Numbered from the stretch's first letter, positions 30,703 through 40,021 are shown. The stretch is 64,000 bases of DNA from Cognatilysobacter tabacisoli (GCF_003586305.1 NZ_KZ987400.1:344635-408634); one strand, 5' to 3'. Made by a program: numbers and translations. The notes: generated from the letters alone by a model not told the origin.

Positions 30703-31299
30703 ATGTCACCGAACCCGCCCCGCCTCGGCCCGATGCCGTACCTGATCTTCTCGTCGCGCTGGCTGCAGCTGCCGCTGTACCTGGGCCTGATCGCCGCGCA
30801 GGGCGTGTACGTGTTCCTGTTCCTGAAGGAGCTGCTGCACCTGATCCAGGACGCCGGCACGCTCAGCGAGCAGGGGATCATGCTGATCGTGCTCGGCCTG
30901 ATCGACGTGGTGATGATCTCCAACCTGCTGGTGATGGTGATCGTCGGCGGCTACGAGACGTTCGTGTCGCGGCTGGGGCTGCAGGGCCACCCGGACCAGC
31001 CCGAGTGGCTCAGCCACGTCAACGCCAGCGTGCTGAAGGTCAAGCTGGCGATGGCGATCATCGGCATCTCGTCGATCCACCTGCTGAAGACGTTCATCGA
31101 GGCCGGCCAGCTCGGCCTGCCGCTGTGCACCGCGGCGCTGGAGACCGCCGGCGCGCTGTGCACCAAGGCCACCGCGACCGGCGTGATGTGGCAGACGATC
31201 ATCCACTGCGTGTTCATCCTGTCGGCGATCGGCATCGCCTACACCGACCGGCTGATGGGCCAGACCGCACGCCCGCACCGCGCCGACGGCGCGCACTGA
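30703..31299 (+). CDS. UPF0114 (YqhA-like) inner-membrane protein
   Basis: A 198-residue membrane protein of the UPF0114 family. Hydrophobic segments lie at about 22-42, 60-85, 115-135 and 160-180, with the conserved motifs LIFSSRWLQLPLYLGL, VMVIVGGYETFVSRL and KVKLAMAIIGISSIHLLKTFI. The function of this family is not known; it is common in proteobacteria. The ATG at 30703 gives the conserved N-terminus. It is divergent from the GST gene across about 205 bp in which I see no clear regulatory motif. Confidence 0.92.
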   Translation: MSPNPPRLGPMPYLIFSSRWLQLPLYLGLIAAQGVYVFLFLKELLHLIQDAGTLSEQGIMLIVLGLIDVVMISNLLVMVIVGGYETFVSRLGLQGHPDQPEWLSHVNASVLKVKLAMAIIGISSIHLLKTFIEAGQLGLPLCTAALETAGALCTKATATGVMWQTIIHCVFILSAIGIAYTDRLMGQTARPHRADGAH

Positions 31300-31317
31300 C
31301 GGCCGCGGCGCGCGCGG

Positions 31318-32286
31318 CTAGCGCGGGCCCATGATCGCGCGGCGCAGCGCCGCCGCGTCGGCGTCGCCCGACAGCCGCAGCCGGCCCGCCTCGCTGCGCA
31401 GCCCGAGCGCCGCGTAGGCCGCGTCCAGCGACGGGAACGCGCGCGCCTCGGCATGGCGCCGGTACAGCGGCTCGAACACGGCTTCGGCGGACGGATCGCG
31501 TTGCCGCCGCACGCCGTCCAGCGCCCGCACGAACGCCAGTGGATCGCCCCACGCCGCGCCGGCCAGGCAGCACGCGGCGTGGTCGGCGAGCACCGCATCG
31601 AGCGTCGCGCCGTGCGCGCGCAGCGCGAGGTCCGCCTCGAGCCAGTACGCCGCGCCGGCCCAGTACACGCGCATCGTCGCGCCCGGCGCATCGCCGGCCT
31701 CGCGCAGTGCGGTGCCGGCGGTAGTCGCGCGGCGGCCGCGCGCGAAGCCGGCGTCGAGCGCGCGCCACGCCTCGCCTTCGTCGATGCGCCCGGCGCGGGC
31801 GCGGGCGACGGTCTGGTAGTAGCTCGCCAGCCCCTCGGCCAGCCAGCGGCCGTCCTCGCCGAGGTACGGGTGGACGAGGTGGGCCAGCTCGTGGGTCGCG
31901 GTCCAGTGCGCGTGCAGCGCGGCCGGCGTGGCGTCGCGGCGCACGTACAGCAGCACCGCGACGGCCGGGTCCTGCCGCGACGTCTGGCCCCACGGCACCG
32001 GGCTGCGGTCGCCGCTGTCGACCTGCTCGATGCGGATCCGCGAGCGCGCGAGCGGCCAGCGGCCGAAGGTCGCCTCGACGTCGCCGGCGACCGCAGCGAT
32101 CCACGCGTGCAGCGCCGCGGCGCGCGCCGCGCCGGCGCCGACGACCTCGACCTCGACCCGCGCCGCGTCGAACGCCAGCGTCCGCACCGAGCGCGGCGCG
32201 CCGGCCGCGTCGTCGGCCCGCGCGCCGCCGCCGAGCGCCAGCAGCACGGCGACGACCGCGGCCACGCGTACGCCGCGCGCGTTCAT
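31318..32286 (-). CDS. Secreted gluzincin-like zinc metallopeptidase
   Basis: A 322-residue secreted protein with a signal peptide (VVAVLLALGGGARA-DD). The zinc motif HELAH is at residues 132-136 (THELAHLVHPYL), followed by WLAEGLASYYQ with E151, the arrangement of gluzincin peptidases such as M1 and M61. Family-typical substrate-binding motifs of aminopeptidases (GxMEN) are absent, so it is probably a distinct peptidase-like protein. It is otherwise helical, with two adjacent cysteines (ACCL). It is divergent from the helicase gene across 75 bp. Confidence 0.82.
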   Translation of the reverse strand: MNARGVRVAAVVAVLLALGGGARADDAAGAPRSVRTLAFDAARVEVEVVGAGAARAAALHAWIAAVAGDVEATFGRWPLARSRIRIEQVDSGDRSPVPWGQTSRQDPAVAVLLYVRRDATPAALHAHWTATHELAHLVHPYLGEDGRWLAEGLASYYQTVARARAGRIDEGEAWRALDAGFARGRRATTAGTALREAGDAPGATMRVYWAGAAYWLEADLALRAHGATLDAVLADHAACCLAGAAWGDPLAFVRALDGVRRQRDPSAEAVFEPLYRRHAEARAFPSLDAAYAALGLRSEAGRLRLSGDADAAALRRAIMGPR

Positions 32287-32361
32287 GTGCGCGGCCGCGC
32301 GATCGCGCCGACCCCGCGCGGGACGATCGGCCCCGCGCACCCCGCCCCGTACAATGCCCGC

Positions 32362-34554
32362 ATGGATGTCTCCCACCTGCTCGACGCGCTGAACCCGGCG
32401 CAGCGCGAGGCCGTCAGCGCGCCGGCCGGCCACTACCTCGTGCTCGCCGGCGCCGGTTCCGGCAAGACCCGCGTGCTGACCCACCGCATCGCGTGGCTCA
32501 ACGAAGTCTACGGCGTGCCGACCCACGGCATCCTCGCGGTCACGTTCACCAACAAGGCCGCCGGCGAGATGCGCCACCGCGTCGACGCGCAGCTGCGCCA
32601 CGGCGCGCGCGGCATGTGGATCGGCACGTTCCACGGCCTCGCCCACCGCCTGCTGCGGCTGCACTGGCAGGACGCGAAGCTGCCGGAAGGCTTCCAGGTG
32701 CTCGACAGCGACGACCAGCTGCGGCTGGTCAAGCGGGTCGTGCAGGCGCTCGAGCTCGACGAGGCGCGCTTCCCGCCGCGGCAGATCGCGTGGTGGATCA
32801 ACGCGCAGAAGGACGAGGGACGTCGGCCGGAACACATCCAGGGCGGCCAGGACGAGTGGGCCGACGTGATGCGCAAGGCGTACGCGGCCTACCAGGAGCG
32901 CTGCGAGCGCGCCGGGCTGGTCGACTTCGCCGAGCTGCTGCTGCGCGCGCACGAGCTGCTGCGCGACAGCCCGGCGCTGCTGGCGCACTACCGCCACCGC
33001 TTCCGCGAGATCCTCGTCGACGAGTTCCAGGACACCAACGCGATCCAGTACGCGTTCGTGCGCGTGCTCGCCGGCGACACCGGCCACGTGTTCGTGGTCG
33101 GCGACGACGACCAGGCGATCTACGGCTGGCGCGGCGCCAAGGTCGAGAACGTGCAGAAGTTCCTCAAGGACTTCGGCGGCGCCGACGGCGACGGTGCGCG
33201 CACGATCCGGCTCGAGCAGAACTACCGCTCCAGCGCCAACATCCTCAACGCCGCCAACGCGGTCATCGCGCACAACCCGGCGCGGCTGGGCAAGAAGCTG
33301 TGGACCGACACCGGCGACGGCGAGACGATCGACCTGTACGCCGCGTACAACGAGATGGACGAGGCGCGCTTCGTCGTCGAGCGGATCCGCCAGTGGGTGC
33401 GCGACGGCGGCAGCCACGGCGACGTCGCGATCCTGTACCGCAGCAACGCGCAGTCGCGCGCGTTCGAAGAGGCGCTGCTGGCCGAGCAGCTGCCGTACCG
33501 CGTGTACGGCGGCCTGCGCTTCTTCGAGCGCGCCGAGGTCAAGGACACGCTCGCGTACCTGCGGCTGATCGCCAACCGCAGCGACGACGCGGCGTTCGAG
33601 CGCGCGGTCAACACGCCGCCCCGCGGCATCGGCGAGCGCACGCTCGACGAGGTGCGCCGCCGCGCCCGCGCCGACGGCGCGCCGCTGTGGGTCGCCGCGC
33701 GCTGGCTGGCCGCCGAGCCGGTGCTGGCCGCACGCGCGCGCAACGCGCTGGCCGGCTTCGGCAAGCTGATCGACGACCTCGAGGCCGAGGCCGCGTCGAT
33801 GACCCTGCCGGAGAAGATCGACCACGTGCTGGTGCGCTCGGGCCTGCGCGAGCACTACTTCAACGAGTCGCGCGGCCAGCTCGACTCGCGCGTCGACAAC
33901 CTCGACGAACTGGTCTCGGTGGCGTCGCGCTTCAGCCGCGGCGACGACGAGGACGACGCGGCGATGCCGGAGCTGATCGCGTTCCTGAGCTATGCCTCGC
34001 TCGAGGCCGGCGAAGGCCAGGCCCAGGCCGGCGAGGACGGCGTGCAGCTGATGACGCTGCACAGCGCCAAGGGGCTCGAGTTCCCGCTGGTGTTCCTCGG
34101 CGGGCTCGAGGAAGGGCTGTTCCCGAGCGCGCGTTCGACCGAGGAGTCCGGCCGGCTCGAGGAAGAGCGGCGGCTGGCGTACGTCGGCATCACCCGCGCG
34201 CGCGAGAAGCTGGTGCTCAGCTACGCCGAGTCGCGGCGGCTGCACGGGCAGGACATGTACGGGGTGCCGTCGCGGTTCCTGCGCGAGATCCCGCCGAACC
34301 TGCTGCACGAGGTGCGGCCGAAGGTGCAGGTGACGCGGCCGCTGTACGCGCCGTCGCCGCGCAGGGACTTCGGGCACGCCGCGATCGAGGCCTCGCCGGT
34401 CAAGCTCGGCGCGCAGGTCCGGCACGCCACGTTCGGCACCGGCACGGTGATGGACGTCGAGGGCGCGGGCGCGCACGCGCGGGTGCAGGTGAACTTCGAC
34501 GACGTCGGCGCCAAGTGGCTGGTGCTCGCCTACGCGAACCTGCAGCCCGCATAG
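32362..34554 (+). CDS. uvrD: DNA helicase II (UvrD/Rep family)
   Basis: A 730-residue superfamily 1A helicase that moves 3' to 5' on single-stranded DNA in excision and mismatch repair. Motif I is GAGSGKTRVLTHR, motif Ia TFTNKAAGEM, motif II VDEFQDTN, motif III VVGDDDQAIYGWRGA, motif IV QNYRSS, motif V LMTLHSAKGLEFPLVF and motif VI RRLAYVGITRAREKL. The C-terminal tail (VKLGAQVRHATFGTGTVMDVEG) is the UvrD Tudor-like RNA-polymerase-binding segment. E. coli UvrD has 720 residues. ATG at 32362 gives the conserved MDVSHLLDALNPAQREAV start. Rep is a less likely alternative. Confidence 0.94.
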   Translation: MDVSHLLDALNPAQREAVSAPAGHYLVLAGAGSGKTRVLTHRIAWLNEVYGVPTHGILAVTFTNKAAGEMRHRVDAQLRHGARGMWIGTFHGLAHRLLRLHWQDAKLPEGFQVLDSDDQLRLVKRVVQALELDEARFPPRQIAWWINAQKDEGRRPEHIQGGQDEWADVMRKAYAAYQERCERAGLVDFAELLLRAHELLRDSPALLAHYRHRFREILVDEFQDTNAIQYAFVRVLAGDTGHVFVVGDDDQAIYGWRGAKVENVQKFLKDFGGADGDGARTIRLEQNYRSSANILNAANAVIAHNPARLGKKLWTDTGDGETIDLYAAYNEMDEARFVVERIRQWVRDGGSHGDVAILYRSNAQSRAFEEALLAEQLPYRVYGGLRFFERAEVKDTLAYLRLIANRSDDAAFERAVNTPPRGIGERTLDEVRRRARADGAPLWVAARWLAAEPVLAARARNALAGFGKLIDDLEAEAASMTLPEKIDHVLVRSGLREHYFNESRGQLDSRVDNLDELVSVASRFSRGDDEDDAAMPELIAFLSYASLEAGEGQAQAGEDGVQLMTLHSAKGLEFPLVFLGGLEEGLFPSARSTEESGRLEEERRLAYVGITRAREKLVLSYAESRRLHGQDMYGVPSRFLREIPPNLLHEVRPKVQVTRPLYAPSPRRDFGHAAIEASPVKLGAQVRHATFGTGTVMDVEGAGAHARVQVNFDDVGAKWLVLAYANLQPA

Positions 34555-34596
34555 CGCGCGCGGCGCAGCGCTCGGCGCAGTCGAGGCGCATCCAGA

Positions 34597-34630
34597 CGAA
34601 AACGGCGCGCGCCGTGCGGGCGCGCGCCGT
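34597..34630 (-). terminator. Intrinsic terminator of azu
   Basis: ACGGCGCGCGCC and GGCGCGCGCCGT form a perfect 12-bp stem with a 5-nt loop at 34602-34630, 21 bp after the azu stop. On the minus strand the stem is followed by TTTTCG. No T-run exists on the plus strand, so it does not serve uvrD well. Confidence 0.85.
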
Positions 34631-34650
34631 GCCGGTGCAGCGGGCGGCGC

Positions 34651-35109
34651 CTACTTCGTGACGACCAGCGTGCCCTTCATGATCCCGGAGTGGCCCGGGA
34701 ACGAGCAGAAGAACGTGTACGCGCCGCCGGCCTTGAGCTTGCTGCCGGCGAACGTGGCCTTGGTCGAGGCGCCGCCGCCGATCATCGGCGTGGCGGCGAT
34801 GATGCGCGCGTCGCCCTTGGGCACGTAGCCGGCCGCGGCGCCGGCCTTGATCGCGGCGGCGCTGATCGCGGCGACGTCCGGGGTCGCGCTGACGACGACG
34901 TTGTGGCCCATCACGTTCGCGGCGAGCTTGCCGGCGTGGGCCAGCTGGATCGTGATCGTCTTGCACGATGCCGACACGGTCGCGGTCTTGAGGTCGTACT
35001 GCATGCGGTCGTCGCCCTTGAGCTTGATCGTGCAGTTCGGCGCGGCCTGCGCGGCGCCGGCCGCGGCGAACAGCGCGAGGGACAGCAGGGCGGTGCGGGG
35101 GAGCTTCAT
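34651..35109 (-). CDS. azu: Azurin, periplasmic blue copper electron carrier
   Basis: A 152-residue azurin precursor with a signal peptide cleaved after AQA (about residue 22). The type 1 copper ligands are H69 (MGHN), C135 and H140 (FFCSFPGHSG), with M144 as the axial ligand. C26 and C49 form the family's disulfide. Azurin passes single electrons in the periplasm, for example from cytochrome c to nitrite reductase. It is the last gene of the nirK cluster, 99 bp after the SCO-like gene and ending in its own terminator. NirK here has its own haem domain, so azurin may be an alternative donor. Confidence 0.97.
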   Translation of the reverse strand: MKLPRTALLSLALFAAAGAAQAAPNCTIKLKGDDRMQYDLKTATVSASCKTITIQLAHAGKLAANVMGHNVVVSATPDVAAISAAAIKAGAAAGYVPKGDARIIAATPMIGGGASTKATFAGSKLKAGGAYTFFCSFPGHSGIMKGTLVVTK

Positions 35110-35208
35110 TGCGTCGTTCTCGTTGCGTTTGGGGAACCGGTGGCGGGCCGTGCCCGCGGACCACCTACATACGTCCGCCGGCGCGGGCCGGAGGCGAGGC
35201 GCGCGCGC

Positions 35209-35805
35209 TCAGGGCGAGGTGGCCTTGCGCACGGCGGCGACGAACTCCGGGTCGGGCTGGCTGCCCATGCGCTCGGTGCGCGCCAGCACGCGGCCGTCGG
35301 CGTCCAGCAGCACCAGCGCGCTGGTGTGGTTGAACTCGCCGTCGGCGAGCTGGCGGTAGCGGATGCCGAGCACGCCGGCGACCGCGCGCACGTCGCCGGC
35401 CGGCGGCGCGGCCAGCGTCCAGCGGCGGGTGTCGACCTTGCGCTCGAGCGCGACCTTCTTCAGCGCCGCGGCGTCGTCGCGCTTCGGGTCCATGCTGATC
35501 AGCACGACGCCGAGGCGCTGCCGCTGCGCCGGCGTCAGCTGGCGGTCGACCGCCTTGCCGGACTCGACGATCAGCGGGCAGATGTACTGGCACGAGGTGT
35601 AGAACATCGACACCAGCTGCGGCCGGCCGCGGCGCGCGCGCCAGTCGGCGCGGCGGCCGTCCTGGTCGGTCAGCGGCAGCGGCAGCTGGTAGACCGAATC
35701 GCCGGGCAGCGCGGTCGCGGGCGGCGCGGCCGGCGCGGTCGACGGCGCGAGCAGCGCGAGCGCAAGCAGCGCGAGGCAGGCGGGCAGGCGCAACGCGGGC
35801 GTCAT
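35209..35805 (-). CDS. SCO1/SenC-family copper chaperone
   Basis: A 198-residue protein exported by an N-terminal signal (CLALLALALLAPSTAPA). It has a thioredoxin-like fold with the copper motif CQYIC (CxxxC, in FYTSCQYICPL) and the distal histidine in FNHTSAL. SCO proteins insert copper into the CuA centre of cytochrome oxidase, or act as thiol reductases; in this setting it may help mature the copper of NirK. It lies 100 bp before azu and overlaps nirV by an ATGA junction, so it is part of the nirK operon. The first Met at 35805 is the likely start. Confidence 0.93.
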   Translation of the reverse strand: MTPALRLPACLALLALALLAPSTAPAAPPATALPGDSVYQLPLPLTDQDGRRADWRARRGRPQLVSMFYTSCQYICPLIVESGKAVDRQLTPAQRQRLGVVLISMDPKRDDAAALKKVALERKVDTRRWTLAAPPAGDVRAVAGVLGIRYRQLADGEFNHTSALVLLDADGRVLARTERMGSQPDPEFVAAVRKATSP

Positions 35806-36578
35806 GGGGCACTCCGGGCACATCGGAAACCGAGGTTGGCGGTGGCGTCGGCGCCGCCGAGCGACGACAGCATCGCCACGCGCATCAGCACCGCGTAGTT
35901 GTCGCGGTCGTCCATCGACAGCGCGCCGGCGCCGCAGAAGCGCTGGTTGTCGGCGTCGCCCTGGTTGCGGTTGTCGCCGTCGACCAGCAGCGCCGAGTAG
36001 TCCTCGGTCCACTCCCACACCAGCCCGTGCAGGTCCTGCACGCCGTAGGCGTTGGGCGTCTGCAGGCCGGCACGCGGCAGCGCGGTGTTCGACGGGCGCG
36101 AGTACCAGGACAGGATGCGCTCGCGCCACGCCGGATCGGCGCGCGCGTCGCGGCGGGTCTCGTCGGCGGCGGCCGCGTACTCCCACTCCGACCACGTCGG
36201 CAGGCGCGCGTCGATCGACTGGCAGTACGCATCGGCGGCGAACCAGCTGACCCAGGTCACCGGCTGGTCCGGCCGCGCGTTGGCGCCCAGCTGCGTCGCC
36301 GACGCCCAGTGCGACAGGTAGCGCGACTCGGCGAACACCGGGGCGACGCGGTCGCGGCGCCACTGCGGGTTGCGCTGCACGAACGCGAGGAACTGCGCGT
36401 TGGTGACCGGCGTGCGCATCAGCGCGAACGGCGCGATGCGCACGCCGTCCTTGGCGTCTTCGTAGTTCAGGGCCGAGCGGAACGTGCCGCCGGGCAGCCC
36501 GGCGTAGCGCGGCGGCGCGTCACCGGCGAGGCCGGCGAACGGCAGCAGCACCACGAGCAGGGCGGCCAGGCGGCGCAC
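35802..36578 (-). CDS. nirV: NirV, formylglycine-generating-enzyme-like protein
   Basis: A 258-residue secreted protein of the SUMF1/FGE-sulfatase fold: a signal peptide (LLVVLLPFAGLAG), then FALMRTPVTNAQFLAFV, VTWVSWFAADAYCQSIDARLPTWSEWEYAAAA, VWEWTED and NLGFRCA at the end. These are the family hallmarks. nirV is known as a companion of nirK in many denitrifiers, with a role that is not firmly settled. It starts 3 bp after the nirK stop and overlaps the SCO gene, so it is cotranscribed with nirK. The cysteine pair that oxidises sulfatases in true FGEs is not seen in its usual context, so a non-catalytic role is possible. Confidence 0.9.
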   Translation of the reverse strand: MRRLAALLVVLLPFAGLAGDAPPRYAGLPGGTFRSALNYEDAKDGVRIAPFALMRTPVTNAQFLAFVQRNPQWRRDRVAPVFAESRYLSHWASATQLGANARPDQPVTWVSWFAADAYCQSIDARLPTWSEWEYAAAADETRRDARADPAWRERILSWYSRPSNTALPRAGLQTPNAYGVQDLHGLVWEWTEDYSALLVDGDNRNQGDADNQRFCGAGALSMDDRDNYAVLMRVAMLSSLGGADATANLGFRCARSAP

Positions 36579-36581
36579 CGA

Positions 36582-38108
36582 TCAGTGGCCCTGCGAGGCG
36601 TTGGCCGGCGCGGCCTTGCGCGCGGCGGCGGCGTCGGCCTCGGTCACGCGGCCACCCGGGTTGCCCCAGCTGTTGAGCACGTAGGTCGAGATGTTGGCGA
36701 CCTCGTCGTCGGTCAGCTGCGTCATCGGCGGCATGATCGAGTTGTACTCCTTGCCGTTGACCGTCACCGGGCCCTGCAGGCCGTGCAGGATCACGCTGGC
36801 CAGCGCCTTCGGGTTGGCCTTGATGTAGTCGGAGTTCGCCAGCGGCGGGAACACGCCTTCCAGGCCCTTGCCGTCGGGCTGGTGGCAGGTCGAGCACGTG
36901 CCGGCGAACAGCGCCTCGCCCGCCTTGACCTGCTCCTGCAGCGTCAGCTCGCCGCTCTTGGCCGACGCGGCGGCGGTGGCGACGGCGGCCATGTTCGGCT
37001 GCGCGCGGTCGCCGAGGTAGACGTAGTCGACCTCCTTGCCCGAATAGATCGCCTTGTTCTCCTTGCCCGACGCCTGCAGGATCGCCAGCGCGCCCTTGTT
37101 GAACGCGCGGAAGATGCTGTGGTCGACCAGCACGTAGCTGCCCGGCACCTCGAGGTGGAAGTCCATCATCGCCGCGCCGCCGGCCGGGATCAGCGTGGTC
37201 TGCACGTTCTCCTGGAACTTGGTGCCGCCCTCGAACCAGACCTTGTCGAAGATCTCGCCGATCACGTGGAAGCTCGACACCAGGTTCGGCCCGCCGTTGC
37301 CGACGTAGAGGCGGACGTTCTCGCCGACCTTCGCGGTCAGCGCCTTGTCGCCGGTCAGCGCGCCCTCGGCGCCGTTGAACAGCACGTAGGTCGGCTGCTC
37401 GATGATCGCCTTCTCCATGTCGAACGGCTGGTGGCCCTTCTCGCGGTACTTGCCGGTCGTGTAGAAGTCGCCCTGCATCACGTAGTACTCCTTGTCGACC
37501 GGCGGCAGGCCCTGCGGCGGTTCGACCAGGATCAGCCCGTACATGCCGTTGGCCACGTGCATGCCGACCGGCGCGGTCGCGCAGTGGTAGACGTACAGGC
37601 CGGCGTTGAGCGCCTTGAACGTGAAGCGCGAGGAGTGGCCCGGCGCGGTGAAGCTCGACGCGGCGCCGCCACCGGGGCCGGTCACGCCATGCAGGTCGAT
37701 GTTATGCGGCATCTTCGACTCGGGCATGTTGCGCAGGTGGAACTCCACCGTGTCGCCCTGGCGCACGCGGATGAAGCTGCCCGGCACCGTGCCGCCGAAC
37801 GTCCAGAACGTGTACGTCACGCCCTCGGAAATCGGCAGGTCCTTCTCGATGACGTCGAGCTTGACGATGACCTTCGCCGGCGCGGTGCGGCCGGTCGCCG
37901 GCGGCACCATCGGCGGCTGGGTCAGCACCGCGTCGATCGGCGCGCCCTGCGGCGGGCCGAAGTCGCCCTTGGCCGAGCCGCCGGAGTCGGCATCGGCCGC
38001 GGCCGTGGCCGTCGTGTCCTTGCCCGCGGCATCGTCGTTGCCGCCGCAGGCGGCCAGCGCCAGCGCGGCCATCAGGCCGAGGGCGAGCGTTCGGATGGCA
38101 CCTGTCAT
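36582..38108 (-). CDS. nirK: Copper nitrite reductase NirK with C-terminal cytochrome c domain
   Basis: A 508-residue nitrite reductase that reduces nitrite to NO. The signal ends in LALAAC (C21), so it is a lipoprotein. Two cupredoxin domains (about 80-370) hold copper: type 1 ligands H135, C176, H184 and M189; type 2 ligands H140, H175 and H330; catalytic D138 and H281. After a linker (about 370-395) comes a cytochrome c domain with CSTCH at 405-409 and methionines in IMPPM as possible axial ligands. The haem would feed electrons to type 1 copper, as in Ralstonia-type three-domain NirK. It heads the nirK-nirV-SCO-azu operon. Two FNR boxes lie upstream. Confidence 0.96.
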   Translation of the reverse strand: MTGAIRTLALGLMAALALAACGGNDDAAGKDTTATAAADADSGGSAKGDFGPPQGAPIDAVLTQPPMVPPATGRTAPAKVIVKLDVIEKDLPISEGVTYTFWTFGGTVPGSFIRVRQGDTVEFHLRNMPESKMPHNIDLHGVTGPGGGAASSFTAPGHSSRFTFKALNAGLYVYHCATAPVGMHVANGMYGLILVEPPQGLPPVDKEYYVMQGDFYTTGKYREKGHQPFDMEKAIIEQPTYVLFNGAEGALTGDKALTAKVGENVRLYVGNGGPNLVSSFHVIGEIFDKVWFEGGTKFQENVQTTLIPAGGAAMMDFHLEVPGSYVLVDHSIFRAFNKGALAILQASGKENKAIYSGKEVDYVYLGDRAQPNMAAVATAAASAKSGELTLQEQVKAGEALFAGTCSTCHQPDGKGLEGVFPPLANSDYIKANPKALASVILHGLQGPVTVNGKEYNSIMPPMTQLTDDEVANISTYVLNSWGNPGGRVTEADAAAARKAAPANASQGH

Positions 38109-38189
38109 CGTGGAATCCCCTTGTCGCGTGGTGGTTCCGGCATGGGAGCCGGTCGGGGCCCAGCGTGCGCGCCCGGGGTCGCGGGCGAA

Positions 38190-38203
38190 TTGATCGAGGT
38201 CAA
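38190..38203. promoter_or_regulatory. FNR/DNR box upstream of nirK
   Basis: TTGATCGAGGTCAA fits the FNR consensus TTGAT-N4-ATCAA with one mismatch. It lies 82 bp before the nirK ATG and is the nearer of two such boxes. The FNR regulator encoded at 42453 is the obvious binder. Confidence 0.85.
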
Positions 38204-38238
38204 TCCACGGCCACTGCGTGCCGGACCCCGCGCTGCGC

Positions 38239-38252
38239 TTGACCTGGATCAG
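38239..38252. promoter_or_regulatory. Second FNR/DNR box upstream of nirK
   Basis: TTGACCTGGATCAG matches the FNR/DNR pattern with two changes. It is 131 bp before nirK and 14 bp after the 3' end of the SirB2-like gene. A paired far site is common at strongly oxygen-regulated denitrification promoters. Confidence 0.7.
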
Positions 38253-38265
38253 CCGCGCGCGGCGC

Positions 38266-38670
38266 TCAGCCCAGCCACGTCCACAGCCAGCCGAGCGGGT
38301 GGTGCGTGCGGGCGATCGTGAACATCGACGCGTAGGTCGCCAGCGCGAGCAGGTAGCACGCGGTCCGAACGCGCGGCGTGCGGCCGCGCTTGAGCGCGAA
38401 CGTGCCGAGGCCGACGTAGCCCACCAGCAGGACGAGTTTCGCCGTGAGCCAGCCGTTGGCGAACAGCGCGCCGGGCAGGATTGTCAGCAGCATCATCGCT
38501 GCCGTCAGCAGCACCGTGTCGATCGCGTAGCTGGTGAAGCGCAGCGGCGCGGCCATGCCGAGCGCGGGGCGGCCGAACTGCACCAGCAGCCCGCGCAGCG
38601 CGAACAGCGCGCCGCTGAGCACCACCGCGGCGATGTGCACGGTCTTGATCTGGCCGTAGAACTCGATCAT
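38266..38670 (-). CDS. SirB2-like integral membrane protein
   Basis: A 134-residue membrane protein with about four membrane segments (near 8-28, 43-65, 70-92 and 105-125). The start [27 protein letters not shown] and [24 protein letters not shown] resemble the SirB2 family, whose function is unknown; conserved histidines (VHIAAVV, THHPLGW) could bind metal or haem. It lies 10 bp after nnrS on the same strand and should be cotranscribed with it under the FNR box before nnrS. Confidence 0.82.
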   Translation of the reverse strand: MIEFYGQIKTVHIAAVVLSGALFALRGLLVQFGRPALGMAAPLRFTSYAIDTVLLTAAMMLLTILPGALFANGWLTAKLVLLVGYVGLGTFALKRGRTPRVRTACYLLALATYASMFTIARTHHPLGWLWTWLG

Positions 38671-38680
38671 CGCGCGCCCC

Positions 38681-39913
38681 TCAGCCCGACTTGCCGTCGA
38701 CGCGCGCGGCCAGGTACGTGCGGCCCAGCCCGGCGACCCACGGCGCCAGCGCGACCAGCCAGCCGAGCGCGGCGGCGACGTGCCACGGCAGCGGGTCGGC
38801 GGTGAACTCGGCGACCACGCGCATCGTCGCCACGACCTGGATCGCTGCGAACGCGAACCACGCCGTCGGCGTCATCCGCAGCGTGCGGCCCGAGTGGCCC
38901 TGGGTCACGCGGGTCACCATCGACACCAGCACGCTGCCGAAGAAGCCGATGAACAGCGCGTGCGCCGGCGCGCGGCCGAGGAAGAACACGCCGGTCATCA
39001 CGTAGGCGACGCTCTGCGCCGCGTACAGCGCGAACGCCACCGGCAGCCACGCCAGCCCGATGAACAGCACCGCCAGCAGCGCCGGCTTCGGGCCGCGCGG
39101 CCACCAGCGCCAGCAGCACCACGCCGACAGCGCCAGCAGCGGCAGGTCGGCCGCCCACAGCCACGCGTACGCATGGACCAGCTCCAGCGCCAGGTGCGCC
39201 GCGCACAGCGCCAGCAGCGCGCCGAGCACCCACAGCGGCCGCCACGCCACGTAACCGCGCACGACGTTGCCGGCGAAGAACGGGAACATCCGGTGGGCGA
39301 CGGTCAGGTAGACCGGCAGCAGCACGCCGAACGTGCCGAGCTTGATGCTGGTGAACGCCCACAGCGGCGATGCGCCCAGCACGAACGCCAGCCACGCCAG
39401 CACGCCGACCAGCCCGACGCACAGCGCGGCGAAGCACGCGCGCGCATGCCACGTCGTGCCGTGCTCGCGGCGCAGCAGCGGGCCGAGGTTGGCGAGCGCG
39501 GCGATCCAGCCGGCCAGCGTCATCAGCGGGCCGACCACCAGCCCCGCGTCCCAGCCGACCGCGCCGAGCAGCGTCGCGAGCTGGCCGCCGAACACGCCCA
39601 GCCCGACCGGCACGTAGCGCCAGCGTTCGAGCTCGGCCAGGCCCATCCAGCGCGGGAACACCGTCAGCAGGAAGCCGAACACGAAGCTCGGCAGGACCTG
39701 GTACTGCATCACGAACGCGTGCAGCCAGCCGGCCGCCTGCGACGGCTGCGGCGGCGCGAGTTCGGGCCAGCGCGCGCCGGCCAGCCACGCCGCCCACCAC
39801 GCCATGGCCAGCAGCAGATTGGCGGCGCCGACGAAGAACAGCAGCCGATGCGGGGCGTCGGCGAGGCGGCGCGGCGAGAGCGCGGGGCGGGCGGAGGCGA
39901 CGGTCGTGTCCAT
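38681..39913 (-). CDS. nnrS: NnrS family haem/copper membrane protein
   Basis: A 410-residue polytopic membrane protein of the NnrS family, with about 12 hydrophobic segments over its whole length. Motifs such as LADAPHRLLFFVGAANLLLAMAWW, WLHAFVMQYQVLPSFVFGFLLTVFPRW, AHRMFPFF, HALFIGFFGSVLVSMVTRVTQGHSGR are the family's conserved histidine-bearing elements. NnrS carries haem and copper and helps cells resist nitrosative stress under denitrifying conditions. It lies 35 bp after an FNR box and is followed by the SirB2-like gene. Sequence and context agree with an NO-detoxification role. Confidence 0.95.
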   Translation of the reverse strand: MDTTVASARPALSPRRLADAPHRLLFFVGAANLLLAMAWWAAWLAGARWPELAPPQPSQAAGWLHAFVMQYQVLPSFVFGFLLTVFPRWMGLAELERWRYVPVGLGVFGGQLATLLGAVGWDAGLVVGPLMTLAGWIAALANLGPLLRREHGTTWHARACFAALCVGLVGVLAWLAFVLGASPLWAFTSIKLGTFGVLLPVYLTVAHRMFPFFAGNVVRGYVAWRPLWVLGALLALCAAHLALELVHAYAWLWAADLPLLALSAWCCWRWWPRGPKPALLAVLFIGLAWLPVAFALYAAQSVAYVMTGVFFLGRAPAHALFIGFFGSVLVSMVTRVTQGHSGRTLRMTPTAWFAFAAIQVVATMRVVAEFTADPLPWHVAAALGWLVALAPWVAGLGRTYLAARVDGKSG

Positions 39914-39947
39914 GCGTGCAGTGTCGGCCGGCGCGCGGCGCCCGACC

Positions 39948-39961
39948 TTGATCCAAATCAG
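39948..39961. promoter_or_regulatory. FNR/DNR box upstream of nnrS
   Basis: TTGATCCAAATCAG matches TTGAT-N4-ATCAA in nine of ten consensus positions. It lies 35 bp before the nnrS ATG and before the norB terminator of the upstream gene, so it belongs to the nnrS promoter. Confidence 0.88.
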
Positions 39962-39970
39962 CCGGCCCGG

Positions 39971-40005
39971 AAAAGAAAAAGGCCCCCGGCGCGCGCCGAG
40001 GGCCC
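39971..40005 (-). terminator. Intrinsic terminator of norB
   Basis: GGCCCCCGGCG and CGCCGAGGGCC form a near-perfect stem (one G-U pair in the minus-strand RNA), followed on that strand by TTTTTCTTTT. It starts about 18 bp after the norB stop. Confidence 0.9.
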
Positions 40006-40021
40006 AACCAAGCGGCGCGAC

